Shown here: positions 18,348-26,665 of the stretch, one piece after another
Layout: every line of letters begins with the position of its first letter
Position numbering within the stretch: position 1 is the first letter of the stretch
Origin: Bifidobacterium simiarum
GTDB lineage: Bacteria > Actinomycetota > Actinomycetes > Actinomycetales > Bifidobacteriaceae
Length of the DNA stretch: 64,000 nucleotides
Assembly: GCF_002802905.1 (NCBI RefSeq)
Contig: NZ_PEBK01000001.1
Span: 186,001-250,000, forward strand
Direction: 5' to 3'
The notes under the pieces: model-generated
What the model saw: the letters and a program-made list of their open reading frames with translations, nothing else
Told to the model about the DNA's origin: nothing
The model's database searches: none
Position numbers and translations under genes: made by a program

Positions 18348-19436
18348 ATGCCTATCAACGTGTCTGCAACCGATGCCGTGCCGAACGGGAGCCCCAAGGT
18401 CTTCGTCAGCTTCCTGATCCCCGTATACAACTCGGAACGGGAACTGCCCAAGACCCTAGACAGCATCGTCGCCCAGGACGACGGCACCATCGAGATCATC
18501 TGCGTCAACGACGGTTCCAAGGACGGCAGCGGCCGGGTGCTTGAGGAGTATGCGGGCCGCTACCCGTTCATCCATGTGATCACGCAGGAGAATCAGGGCA
18601 TCACCTGCGCGCGCAATGCGGCCCTCGCGCAGGCCACGGGGGAGTGGCTGTGCTTCGTCGACAACGACGACATTGTTGCCGAGGACGCGGTGAGGGTCTT
18701 CCACCGCACCGCCGAACCCGATCTGGACATCGTGTACTACGACTACGAGAAGTTCACCACGGATCTGCCGGACCAGTCCGGCAACCACATCGGCGAGACC
18801 AGGGTCTTTCAGGGTGATGACATCGCCAAGCTGCAGAGCGACTGCATCAACCGATTCCGCGACAACGTGCCGCTGGTTCCCCACAAGAGCATGCCGACCC
18901 CCTGGGCCAAGATCTACCGTCACGCGTTCGTCACGGACCACGGTCTGCGATTCCGTCCGGACGTGAAGCACGAAGAGGACATCGTCTTCAACTTCGAACT
19001 GCTGTCCTACTGCACGAAGGCGAAGAAGGTCGATTACGTCTCCTACTACTACCGGTGGTCGGTGAACTCCGAAAGCCACCGATACCGTCCCCAGATTCTG
19101 GAGAACATCCACCATACGCTCAAGGCCTACCGGAGCATCGTCGACGATCGATACGCCGGACGGGCCGACATCGAGGAACTGTACCGATACCGGGTGCTGT
19201 GGGAGCTGCTGTACTGCGTGGTGCTCGGACCGATTCACCCGCTGAACCCCAAGAGCTACCGGGAACGCAAGGCGCAGTTCCGGGATCTGCTCGCCACGCC
19301 GGTGTTCGCCGGGGTATTCGATCACGTCAGGACCACGCGGTTCGAACCCAAGCAGTCGGTGCTGGCCACGCTGATCAGGCTCCGCTGGTTCTGGGTGCTC
19401 AACCAGCTCGGCCGTGTGATGACCAAGGCGCGCTGA
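18348..19436 (+). CDS. Family 2 glycosyltransferase
   Basis: A 362-residue GT-A fold transferase: FVSFLIPVYNSERELPKTL at the start, INDGSKDGS-type loop (VNDGSKDGS, ~52-60), and VDNDDIV (~103) supplying the metal-binding Asp residues. The C-terminal third is basic and helical (~285-362), typical of wall-polysaccharide transferases that bind the membrane surface. TACAAT at 18335-18340 ends 7 bp before the ATG at 18348, so the mRNA may be leaderless. A GAGG at 18341 is too close for a normal ribosome site. Likely adds a sugar to the rhamnose-containing repeat; donor unknown. Confidence 0.88.
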   Translation: MPINVSATDAVPNGSPKVFVSFLIPVYNSERELPKTLDSIVAQDDGTIEIICVNDGSKDGSGRVLEEYAGRYPFIHVITQENQGITCARNAALAQATGEWLCFVDNDDIVAEDAVRVFHRTAEPDLDIVYYDYEKFTTDLPDQSGNHIGETRVFQGDDIAKLQSDCINRFRDNVPLVPHKSMPTPWAKIYRHAFVTDHGLRFRPDVKHEEDIVFNFELLSYCTKAKKVDYVSYYYRWSVNSESHRYRPQILENIHHTLKAYRSIVDDRYAGRADIEELYRYRVLWELLYCVVLGPIHPLNPKSYRERKAQFRDLLATPVFAGVFDHVRTTRFEPKQSVLATLIRLRWFWVLNQLGRVMTKAR

Positions 19437-19565
19437 TCCGAAGCGCCGCCTTCCGTGAATCCTCTGAAGAATCCACCGGACCGGAACCGTCACGTCGTCT
19501 GGCCCGATACGACCATGTGAATCTGTCGATATGAATCATTTTCCGAGACTGAGAGAGCTGCTGCC

Positions 19566-21002
19566 ATGCGACGAGGTCTGATCTTTTCCCTATCCAGTAA
19601 CGTCATCTTCTTTATCAGCGGGTACGTCCTGCATTTCTTCTTGGGCAACACCATGCCCGCAGCCAGCTACGGCATCGTCGGCACCATCATCACCGTGCTC
19701 GACTTCGAATACATGTTCCTGAGCAACGGCGCGCGCCAGTCCTTGGCCAAGGAGATCTCGATGAAACGCTATGGCGCGCTGAGCGTCATCGGCAAGACCA
19801 TCGCGTTCCAGCTCATCGTCATCGCGTTCTTCTTCTCGATCAACTTCTTCGGCGCCCCGGTCTTCGGCCATGTGCTGAACGACGTCTCCCTCGACTTCTA
19901 CTTCAAGGTAGCGGCCTTCCTGATCCCGGCCAACGGCTTCTTCGTCATCCTGCTGGGCATCAACGACGGATTGCAGCAGTTCGGCATGAGCGCCCTGCTG
20001 GGCGTCGTCTATCCGCTGGCGAAGCTGTCCGCCATCCCGCTGGTGATGTTCCCGTTCCGTCACGATCCGGTCGTCGGCGTCGAGCTCGGCTTCCTGTTCG
20101 CCCTGCTGGTGTCCATCGTCATCGGCCTGATCATGCTGTTCGTCTCCCGGGGACGTCTGCGTGCCGCCACCGGTCAGCCGATCGCCTTCGCCAGCGTCGC
20201 GAAGAACACGCTGAGCTTCTCCTTCTTCTTCATCGTCGTCTCGCTGGTGCTCAGCGTCGACACCCTGGTGGTGAAGTCCGTGGTGCACCCCGCGCAGATG
20301 GCCGGCTACTACACCGGCGCCGTGAACTTCGGCAAGATCGCCTACTATCTGATGTCCGCCTTCGTCACGGTCATCCTGCCGGTCATCGCCAATCTGGTCG
20401 GCGCCGGAAAGATGGACAAGGCCGTGACCAAGGCCCGCGAGATCACCGTGGTGTCGCTGGCGTTCATCCTACCCATCGCCGTGATCGTCTCGGCCTCCAG
20501 CAACCTGCTGCTCGTCGCCTTCTACGGCAGCGAATACGCCGCCTCCGCGGGAGCGCTGAGCTGCCTGTCGCTGTCCAACTTCTTCATGGGCATGACCGTG
20601 ATGCTGAACATGGTGCTGAACTCCCATAACAGCTCGCGGTTCTCCGACGTGCTGTCCGTCGTCTCGCTGGTCTGCATCATCCCGCTGTTCGTGGTCACCG
20701 CGCGGATCGGCGGCATCACGGCCATCGCCATGACCAGCATGATCTGCACGGCGCTGCTGATGCTCGTCTCGTTCGTCAGGGTGCGTCAGGTGGTCGCCGA
20801 CGTGATGAGCCCCGCCGCGTGGAAGGCCGTGGCGGCGGCGGTCGTGCTCGGCCTGGTCACCAAGGGGATCGACATGGTGCTGCCCTCGCTGAACCTGATC
20901 ATGGTGGCGTTGCTGTACGTCGTGCTGTATGGCATCTACATGGGCGTGCTGCTGCTGACGAGGATCGTCACGCCGGCGCTGATCAAGTCGCTGGCGAAGT
21001 GA
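19566..21002 (+). CDS. Polysaccharide flippase (Wzx/MOP superfamily)
   Basis: A 478-residue membrane protein with about 14 predicted helices and no enzymatic motif. It fits the oligosaccharidyl-lipid flippase branch of the MOP superfamily (N-terminus FSLSSNVIFFISGYVLHFFLG). Such proteins move undecaprenyl-linked repeat units across the membrane. Its presence beside an ABC-type Wzm/Wzt pair is notable because the two represent alternative export routes. A strong terminator follows. Confidence 0.85.
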   Translation: MRRGLIFSLSSNVIFFISGYVLHFFLGNTMPAASYGIVGTIITVLDFEYMFLSNGARQSLAKEISMKRYGALSVIGKTIAFQLIVIAFFFSINFFGAPVFGHVLNDVSLDFYFKVAAFLIPANGFFVILLGINDGLQQFGMSALLGVVYPLAKLSAIPLVMFPFRHDPVVGVELGFLFALLVSIVIGLIMLFVSRGRLRAATGQPIAFASVAKNTLSFSFFFIVVSLVLSVDTLVVKSVVHPAQMAGYYTGAVNFGKIAYYLMSAFVTVILPVIANLVGAGKMDKAVTKAREITVVSLAFILPIAVIVSASSNLLLVAFYGSEYAASAGALSCLSLSNFFMGMTVMLNMVLNSHNSSRFSDVLSVVSLVCIIPLFVVTARIGGITAIAMTSMICTALLMLVSFVRVRQVVADVMSPAAWKAVAAAVVLGLVTKGIDMVLPSLNLIMVALLYVVLYGIYMGVLLLTRIVTPALIKSLAK

Positions 21003-21013
21003 CGAACAACGAA

Positions 21014-21047
21014 AATGCCCCGGCGGGTTATGGCCTGCCGGGGCATT
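21014..21047. terminator. Bidirectional terminator between convergent genes
   Basis: AATGCCCCGGC and GCCGGGGCATT form an 11-bp stem between the flippase and the convergent glycosyltransferase; AAAA and TTAT flank it. Confidence 0.85.
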
Positions 21048-21072
21048 ATCCTATGACGACTACCTATGGCGA

Positions 21073-22194
21073 CTATGACCTCGCTCCGGGCGAGATCCAT
21101 TCCGCCAGACGTGCGGTGATCTTCTCGCTGGTGAACTGCTCCGCCACGAGCGTGGCATTGCTTCGGGCCTGTTCGAGCTTCCCGGGATCGGCGAGCAGAT
21201 TCTCGATCGCATCGGCCAACGCCTTGGGATCCCCGGGCCTGACGAACACGACCCCGTCGCCGAGCATACGCCGCTGCGGCGCGGTGTCGCTGGTGATGAC
21301 GGCGCACCGGGCGGCCATCGACTGATACACCTTGTTCGGCACCACATGCAGGCCCTTGGGCGTGGTGGAGAAGATGCCGAGGGAGATCGCATGACCGGCC
21401 ACGAGCCGCGGCAGATCCTCCGGCTCCACCCAGTCGCGGAACTCCACGTTGTCAAGCCCCTTGGTGATGGCCCGGACCTCGTCATAGTCCTGTCCCTTGC
21501 CGATGAGCGTGAAATGCGGCTTCAGACCGCGATCGGCGAGCAACCGGGCCGCCCTGGCGATGACCGGCGTGCCCTGCAGCGGCGTGTACAGGCCGTAGAA
21601 CACCACGTCGCGGGTGCGGTCCTCGCCGGCTTCCGCATCGCCGGCCTCGTACCACTGTTCCGGCGCGCCCACCGGAATCACCATGCCCTCGTCGCCGGGG
21701 CGGAGCATGGCCTTGTGCTCCTCGGTGTCGAGCAATACCAGAGTGGAGGCGTCGATGGCCATGCGGTCGAGCTTCCTCAGAAGCCTCACCTTCAGTCCCT
21801 TGGCGCCGCGGTCCTTGGCGGTGTCTCCGGCGAAGATCAGATGGTCGAGCACGATCGGCACGCCCTTGAACAGATGGTGGGCCAGCAGCACGTCGAAATG
21901 ACCCATGTATCCCACAAGCACGGCGTCCGGGGTGCCGTTGCGCTTCATCCAAGCCTTGGCATCACGGCGAAGCGCGCCCCACAGGCGCAACAGGTTCAGG
22001 CCGAATCCGAACAGCTTCCACGGCTTCTTCAGGATCTCCACGCGCTGGGCGGTCGACAGCTCCAGCGGATGGTTGATCTCCTCCACGTCGCAGCCGTTGA
22101 GGCGCAGGCCGTCGATGAGAATGCCCACGCGGGGGTGCTTGCGGACGTTGTAGGTGCCGAATGCGAGGACACGGGGTTGGTTGGTCGCCGCCAT
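21073..22194 (-). CDS. Glycosyltransferase, GT-B fold (group 1-like)
   Basis: A 373-residue cytoplasmic transferase. N-terminal Rossmann half: ATNQPRVLAFGTYNVRKHPRV. C-terminal half: DVVFYGLYTPLQGTPV, FTLIGKGQDY and VPNKVYQSMAARCAV, where the group 1 family places its nucleotide-sugar site (a Glu-x7-Glu motif is replaced by NKVYQSMA-type sequence). AAGGAG precedes the ATG. The downstream genes on this strand end here, and the upstream neighbour is the DPM-like transferase 22 bp away, so both probably share a transcript. Confidence 0.85.
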   Translation of the reverse strand: MAATNQPRVLAFGTYNVRKHPRVGILIDGLRLNGCDVEEINHPLELSTAQRVEILKKPWKLFGFGLNLLRLWGALRRDAKAWMKRNGTPDAVLVGYMGHFDVLLAHHLFKGVPIVLDHLIFAGDTAKDRGAKGLKVRLLRKLDRMAIDASTLVLLDTEEHKAMLRPGDEGMVIPVGAPEQWYEAGDAEAGEDRTRDVVFYGLYTPLQGTPVIARAARLLADRGLKPHFTLIGKGQDYDEVRAITKGLDNVEFRDWVEPEDLPRLVAGHAISLGIFSTTPKGLHVVPNKVYQSMAARCAVITSDTAPQRRMLGDGVVFVRPGDPKALADAIENLLADPGKLEQARSNATLVAEQFTSEKITARLAEWISPGARS

Positions 22195-22216
22195 TGTGCT
22201 CCTTACTTGACTTGTC

Positions 22217-23302
22217 TTACTTGTCCTCGCCGGGCAGACCGGTGCCGTTGCCGGGCAGGGCAGCGCCGTTACCGGGCAGGGCGGCGTTCTCGCCGGGCAG
22301 ACCGGTGGGCTCGCCGGTGTAGCCGCCGAACTCGTCCTGCCTCGCCCAGATCTTCTGATAGGGCAGGGAGTACTGGATCTCCTTGGTGCGTTCCAGCTCG
22401 TCCTCGACCAGTCGGCGCTGGATGCGCTGCACCTCGGAGATGATCTGCAGGGCGAAGCACAGGGCGCCGAGCATGAGCAGCGCCACGCCGAGCATCAGCG
22501 ACTGCAGATGGCCGGCGGTCATGCCCATGGCGGCGAGCACGAGGAAGCGCACGATCGGGATCAGGCCGGCGACGGCGAACACGATACCCGACCACTTGAA
22601 GATCACGTTCGACTTGAACATCAGGAAGCTGCGGATGATCGCGCCGCCCGACTTTGCCATGTGCTCGAAGATGTTGCTGAACAGGCGGGACTCGCGGGTC
22701 TTCGGGTTCGTGGTGATGGCGTACGAGGTGATGGCGATGCGCTTGTTGCCAGCCTGGATGATCGTCTCCATGCAGTAGCTGAACTCGGTGACGATGTTGA
22801 GCTTGATCAGCGCCGACTTCGAGTAGGCGCGGAAGCCGCTGGCGGCGTCGGGGATGTGCGTGCCGGCGGCCTTGTTCACCACCCAGGAGCCGAAGTGCTG
22901 CATGCGCTTCTTGAACCAGCTGAACTCCTTGATCTTCGCGGTCTGGCGGTCGCCGACCACGATGTCCGCTTCGTGCCGCACGATCGGCTGGACGAGCTCG
23001 GCGATCGCGGCGCTCGGATACTGGTTGTCGCCGTCGGTGTTCACCACGATGTCGGCGCCGTGCTTCAGGGCGTAGTCCACGCCGTCACGAAACGCGCGGG
23101 CCAGACCCATCGGCTTCGCGTGATGCACCACATGCTGCACGCCGAGGCTGCGGGCGACCTCCACGGTGCGGTCGGAACAGCCGTCGTCGATGATCATCAG
23201 CTGGATGTCGTCGATACCGGGGATCTCCTTCGGCATGTGCTCCAGCACGAGGGGAAGGGTCTGTTCCTCGTTCAAGCATGGAATTTGTATGAAGAGACGC
23301 AT
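22217..23302 (-). CDS. Family 2 glycosyltransferase, polyprenyl-phosphate glycosyltransferase type
   Basis: A 361-residue protein. The GT2 domain (~1-225) has IQIPCLNEEQTLPLVL, MIIDDGCSDRTVEVA and VNTDGDNQYPSAAI (DxD-like metal site), close to DPM1/GtrB enzymes that load a sugar on undecaprenyl phosphate. Two membrane helices follow (~240-310). The ATG at 23302 is preceded by AGGGAG; the N-terminal beta strand begins there. The last 28 residues are four 7-residue LPG repeats. It is divergent from rmlA. Confidence 0.9.
   Translation of the reverse strand: MRLFIQIPCLNEEQTLPLVLEHMPKEIPGIDDIQLMIIDDGCSDRTVEVARSLGVQHVVHHAKPMGLARAFRDGVDYALKHGADIVVNTDGDNQYPSAAIAELVQPIVRHEADIVVGDRQTAKIKEFSWFKKRMQHFGSWVVNKAAGTHIPDAASGFRAYSKSALIKLNIVTEFSYCMETIIQAGNKRIAITSYAITTNPKTRESRLFSNIFEHMAKSGGAIIRSFLMFKSNVIFKWSGIVFAVAGLIPIVRFLVLAAMGMTAGHLQSLMLGVALLMLGALCFALQIISEVQRIQRRLVEDELERTKEIQYSLPYQKIWARQDEFGGYTGEPTGLPGENAALPGNGAALPGNGTGLPGEDK
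22223..22306 (-). repeat. 21-bp repeats encoding a heptapeptide tail
   Basis: Four 21-bp units encode TGLPGEN, AALPGNG, AALPGNG and TGLPGED at the extreme C-terminus of the GT2 protein. This keeps frame when copy number changes. Confidence 0.9.
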
Positions 23303-23404
23303 CGTGAAGCCGCTCCCTGTCAAGCTCGTATCTAGGATGAATTTCGGTAACTAAGGATATCGTAGTAGGTACCGCATACGGCTAGACGAAACGAGGTAAA
23401 ACGT

Positions 23405-24313
23405 ATGAAGGGCATTATTCTTGCAGGTGGTTCGGGCACGAGGCTGTATCCGCTGACCACGGTTACGTCGAAGCAGCTGCTTCCCGTCTACGACAAGCCG
23501 ATGATCTACTACCCGCTGTCGGTGCTGATGATGGCGGGCATCCGTGACATCCTGATCATCTCCACCCCCAAGGATCTGCCGAACTTCGAGCGACTGCTCG
23601 GCGACGGCAGCCACTACGGCGTGAACCTGAGCTACAAGGTGCAGCCCTCGCCCGACGGCCTCGCCCAGGCGTTCATCCTCGGCGAGGAGTTCATCGCCGG
23701 CGAGCCGTGCGCCCTGGTGCTCGGCGACAACATCTTCTACGGCAACGGTCTGGGCCGCACCCTGCGCGGCGCCGTGCGCGCCGCCGAGAACGGCGAGGGC
23801 TCCACGGTGTTCGGCTACTACGTGGACGATCCCGAGCGTTACGGCGTGGTGGAGTTCGACGAGAACCACAAGGCCGTCTCCATCGAGGAGAAGCCGGCCC
23901 ACCCGGCCAGCAACTATGCGGTGACCGGCCTGTACTTCTACGACGAGCGCGTGACCGAGCTCGCCAAGAAGGTCAAGCCCTCCGCCCGCGGCGAGCTGGA
24001 GATCACCGACCTGAACAAGATGTACCTCGAGGACGGCACCCTCAACGTGCGCACCCTCGGCCGCGGCTACGCATGGCTCGACACCGGTACCATGGACTCC
24101 CTGTACGAGGCCGGCGAGTTCGTGCGCACCGTCCAGCGCGCCCAGGGCCTGCCGATCGCCGTCGTGGAGGAGATCGCCTACCAGAACGGCTGGATCACCG
24201 AGGAGACCCTCATGGAGTCCGCCACCAAGTACGGCAAGAGCCCGTACGGCCAGCACCTCAAGGATGTGGCCGAAGGCCGCATCGCCGTGAAGAAGAACGA
24301 GTACGAAGACTGA
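23405..24313 (+). CDS. rmlA: Glucose-1-phosphate thymidylyltransferase
   Basis: A 302-residue nucleotidyltransferase making dTDP-glucose, first step to dTDP-L-rhamnose. The signature [18 protein letters not shown] is at the N-terminus, with LGDNIFYG (metal Asp), [16 protein letters not shown] and [11 protein letters not shown]. Full length for the family. GAGG lies 9-12 nt before the ATG. It stands alone between the divergent GT2 gene and a strong terminator, separated by 5.2 kb from rmlCD. Confidence 0.96.
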   Translation: MKGIILAGGSGTRLYPLTTVTSKQLLPVYDKPMIYYPLSVLMMAGIRDILIISTPKDLPNFERLLGDGSHYGVNLSYKVQPSPDGLAQAFILGEEFIAGEPCALVLGDNIFYGNGLGRTLRGAVRAAENGEGSTVFGYYVDDPERYGVVEFDENHKAVSIEEKPAHPASNYAVTGLYFYDERVTELAKKVKPSARGELEITDLNKMYLEDGTLNVRTLGRGYAWLDTGTMDSLYEAGEFVRTVQRAQGLPIAVVEEIAYQNGWITEETLMESATKYGKSPYGQHLKDVAEGRIAVKKNEYED

Positions 24314-24325
24314 TCCCTACCGCCG

Positions 24326-24379
24326 CAATCCTACTGCCGAGGCGTCTTTCCGCCTCCGGTAGTAGGATTGTGTTGTTTT
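24326..24379 (+). terminator. Terminator after rmlA
   Basis: CAATCCTACT.GCCGAGGCG pairs with CGCCTCCGGTAGTAGGATTG around TCTTTC, with one mismatch and bulge, followed by TGTTGTTTT. Confidence 0.85.
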
Positions 24380-24398
24380 CCGGCATAGGAGTTGTTCA

Positions 24399-25226
24399 TT
24401 GCAAATCTTAGAGATATTTTCCAAGAAGAACTGGGTGCTGCTCAAGGCGATGGTGGCCACCGACTTCAAGCTGCGCTACCAGCAGTCCTTCCTCGGTTAC
24501 ATCTGGTCGGTGCTCAAGCCCCTGATGCTCTTCACCGTGATGTACATGGTGTTCGTCCGGTTCCTTCGGTTCGGCGACGCCGTGCCGCACTTCTCGGTCG
24601 GTCTGCTGCTGGGCATCACCATGTGGAACTGCTTCGTGGAGGCCAGCTCCGGCGCCATGATCTCCGTGGTGAACCACGGCGATCTGATGCGCAAGATCAA
24701 CTTCTCCAAGTTCGTCGTGGTGATCTCCGCCATGATGAGCGCCCTGATCAACTTCGGCATCAATTTCGTGGTGGTCGTCATCTTCGCGCTGATCAACGGC
24801 GTCGAACTGCATCTGTCCGCCCTGATGATCCTGCCGCTGACCCTTGAGCTTATCGTGTTCTCCCTCGGCGTGGGATTCTATCTCGGTGCGCTCTACGTGA
24901 ACTTCCGTGACCTCAACCCGATCTGGGAGGTCGTGATCCAGGCCGGCTTCTACGCCACCCCGATCATCTACCCGCTGTCGATGGTGGTGACCAACCTCGG
25001 CCCGCAGTGGGGTCCGCTGATCAGCAAGGTGATGTTGCTCAACCCGATGGCCCAGATCATCCAGGACGCCCGCCACTTCATCATCTCCGACCAGAACCCG
25101 ATCATCTGGGGCTCGTTCAACCATTCGGTGATCGACTTCATCCCGCTGGTGCTCTCGGTGCTGCTGCTGTTCGGCGGCATCTCCTACTTCACCAGGAAAT
25201 CCAAGACGTTCGCGGAAATGGTGTGA
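24399..25226 (+). CDS. wzm: ABC-2 polysaccharide exporter, membrane subunit (Wzm type)
   Basis: A 275-residue membrane protein with six predicted helices. KLRYQQSFLGYIWSVLKPLMLF is the characteristic N-terminal amphipathic segment of O-antigen and teichoic-acid ABC exporters. The start is TTG (24399) with AGGAG seven nt upstream; no ATG fits. The ATPase gene follows 7 bp later. It exports a lipid-linked polysaccharide, probably the rhamnose-containing polymer of this cluster. Confidence 0.9.
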   Translation: MQILEIFSKKNWVLLKAMVATDFKLRYQQSFLGYIWSVLKPLMLFTVMYMVFVRFLRFGDAVPHFSVGLLLGITMWNCFVEASSGAMISVVNHGDLMRKINFSKFVVVISAMMSALINFGINFVVVVIFALINGVELHLSALMILPLTLELIVFSLGVGFYLGALYVNFRDLNPIWEVVIQAGFYATPIIYPLSMVVTNLGPQWGPLISKVMLLNPMAQIIQDARHFIISDQNPIIWGSFNHSVIDFIPLVLSVLLLFGGISYFTRKSKTFAEMV

Positions 25227-25233
25227 TGCGCGG

Positions 25234-26589
25234 ATGGCCGAATCGATCGCAACGAATGAGAAGACCATGACGGGGGAAACCATGACCACCATGAACGACA
25301 AGCCCACGGAACAGTCAGCCACGGAACAGTCAGCCACGGAACAGTCAGCCACGGAACAGTCAGCCACGGAACGGACCGGTGCCGCGAAGTTCGGTGCCGA
25401 GGCGGCCGTCGTCCCCGACGACATCGCCCTGCGCGTACGCGACGTCTCCAAGAGCTTCCGTCTGCCCACCGAGAAGACCAACAGCCTCAAGGGCGCGCTG
25501 TTCAACCTGCTCAGGGGCGTGCGCGGCTACCGCATCCAGCAGGTGCTCAAGGACATCTCCTTCGACGTGCGCAAGGGCGAGTTCTTCGGCATCGTCGGCA
25601 AGAACGGCTCCGGCAAGTCCACGCTGCTCAAGATCATCTCCCAGATCTACGGCACCGACAGCGGCAGCGTCGAGGTGTTCGGCAAGCTCGTGCCGTTCAT
25701 CGAACTCGGCGTGGGCTTCAACCCCGAGCTCACCGGCCGCGAGAACATCTACCTCAACGGCGCCATGCTCGGCTTCTCCAAGGAGGAGGTCGACGCGATG
25801 TACGACGACATCGTCGACTTCGCCGAGCTGCGCGACTTCATGGAGCAGAAGCTCAAGAACTACTCCTCGGGCATGCAGGTGCGACTGGCGTTCTCCGTGG
25901 CCATCAAGTCGCAGGGAGACATCCTCGTGCTCGACGAGGTGCTCGCCGTGGGCGACGAGGCGTTCCAGAAGAAGTGCCAGGACTACTTCTTCGAAGCCAA
26001 GCGGCAGAAGAAGACCATCATCCTCGTCACACACTCCATGGGCGACGTGCGCCGCTACTGCGACCGCGCCATGTTCATCAAGGACGGCCTCATCGCGCAG
26101 ATCGGCGACCCCGACACCATCGCCGACGCCTACTCCAACTCCTTCCTCGGTACCACGGCCAATGCGGAGGGCGTGACCGACACCAAGAAGCGCGGCGTGG
26201 ACGTGATCAAGGTGCGCATGCTGGTCGATGGCGAGGAGCAGAAGTACCTCGACAAGTACGAGGACTTCGAGATCGAGGTGACCTTCGACTGCGATGCGCC
26301 GATCTCCAGTCAGGCGCTGCGCGTCGACGTGGTGGACGGCCGCGGATGGCTGGTCTTCTCCCTGCCCGACCCGGACGACGGGCCGCAGGTCATCCAGCCG
26401 GGACGGCATGTGATCCGGTACAAGGTGAGCAACGAGCTGGCCTTCGGCGACTACCATCTGGACATCGCCTACGACGACGGCACCAAGCGCTACCTGATCA
26501 TGCCCAGCTGCTACCAGTTCCACATGAAGGGCTACGCCACGTCGGCCATGCCGGTGACCGCACCCCACGTGACCACCGAGATCGACTGA
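25234..26589 (+). CDS. wzt: ABC polysaccharide exporter ATPase (Wzt type) with C-terminal carbohydrate-binding-like domain
   Basis: A 451-residue partner of the preceding permease. The ATPase (~65-300) has Walker A GKNGSGKST, signature NYSSGMQVRL and Walker B ILVLDEVLAVGDEA; ELTGRENIYLNG is typical of this subfamily. A beta-rich extension (~315-451) resembles the Wzt C-terminal domain, which in O-antigen exporters reads the polymer's terminal modification. The N-terminus has four TEQSA repeats before the domain. The start is uncertain: 25234 has no good ribosome site, and ATGs at 25267, 25282 (after GGGGGA) and 25291 are alternatives. Confidence 0.88.
   Translation: MAESIATNEKTMTGETMTTMNDKPTEQSATEQSATEQSATEQSATERTGAAKFGAEAAVVPDDIALRVRDVSKSFRLPTEKTNSLKGALFNLLRGVRGYRIQQVLKDISFDVRKGEFFGIVGKNGSGKSTLLKIISQIYGTDSGSVEVFGKLVPFIELGVGFNPELTGRENIYLNGAMLGFSKEEVDAMYDDIVDFAELRDFMEQKLKNYSSGMQVRLAFSVAIKSQGDILVLDEVLAVGDEAFQKKCQDYFFEAKRQKKTIILVTHSMGDVRRYCDRAMFIKDGLIAQIGDPDTIADAYSNSFLGTTANAEGVTDTKKRGVDVIKVRMLVDGEEQKYLDKYEDFEIEVTFDCDAPISSQALRVDVVDGRGWLVFSLPDPDDGPQVIQPGRHVIRYKVSNELAFGDYHLDIAYDDGTKRYLIMPSCYQFHMKGYATSAMPVTAPHVTTEID
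25306..25374 (+). repeat. 15-bp tandem repeat in the wzt N-terminus
   Basis: Four exact copies of ACGGAACAGTCAGCC and a partial fifth encode TEQSA repeats. Perfect identity suggests recent expansion and likely copy-number variation between strains. Confidence 0.95.
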
Positions 26590-26665
26590 TAACGGATCGG
26601 CCGCAACAGAGCGACCAACAGAGCGATCAAACAGAGAAGAGCCATCCGAGAGCGAGAGGATACCG

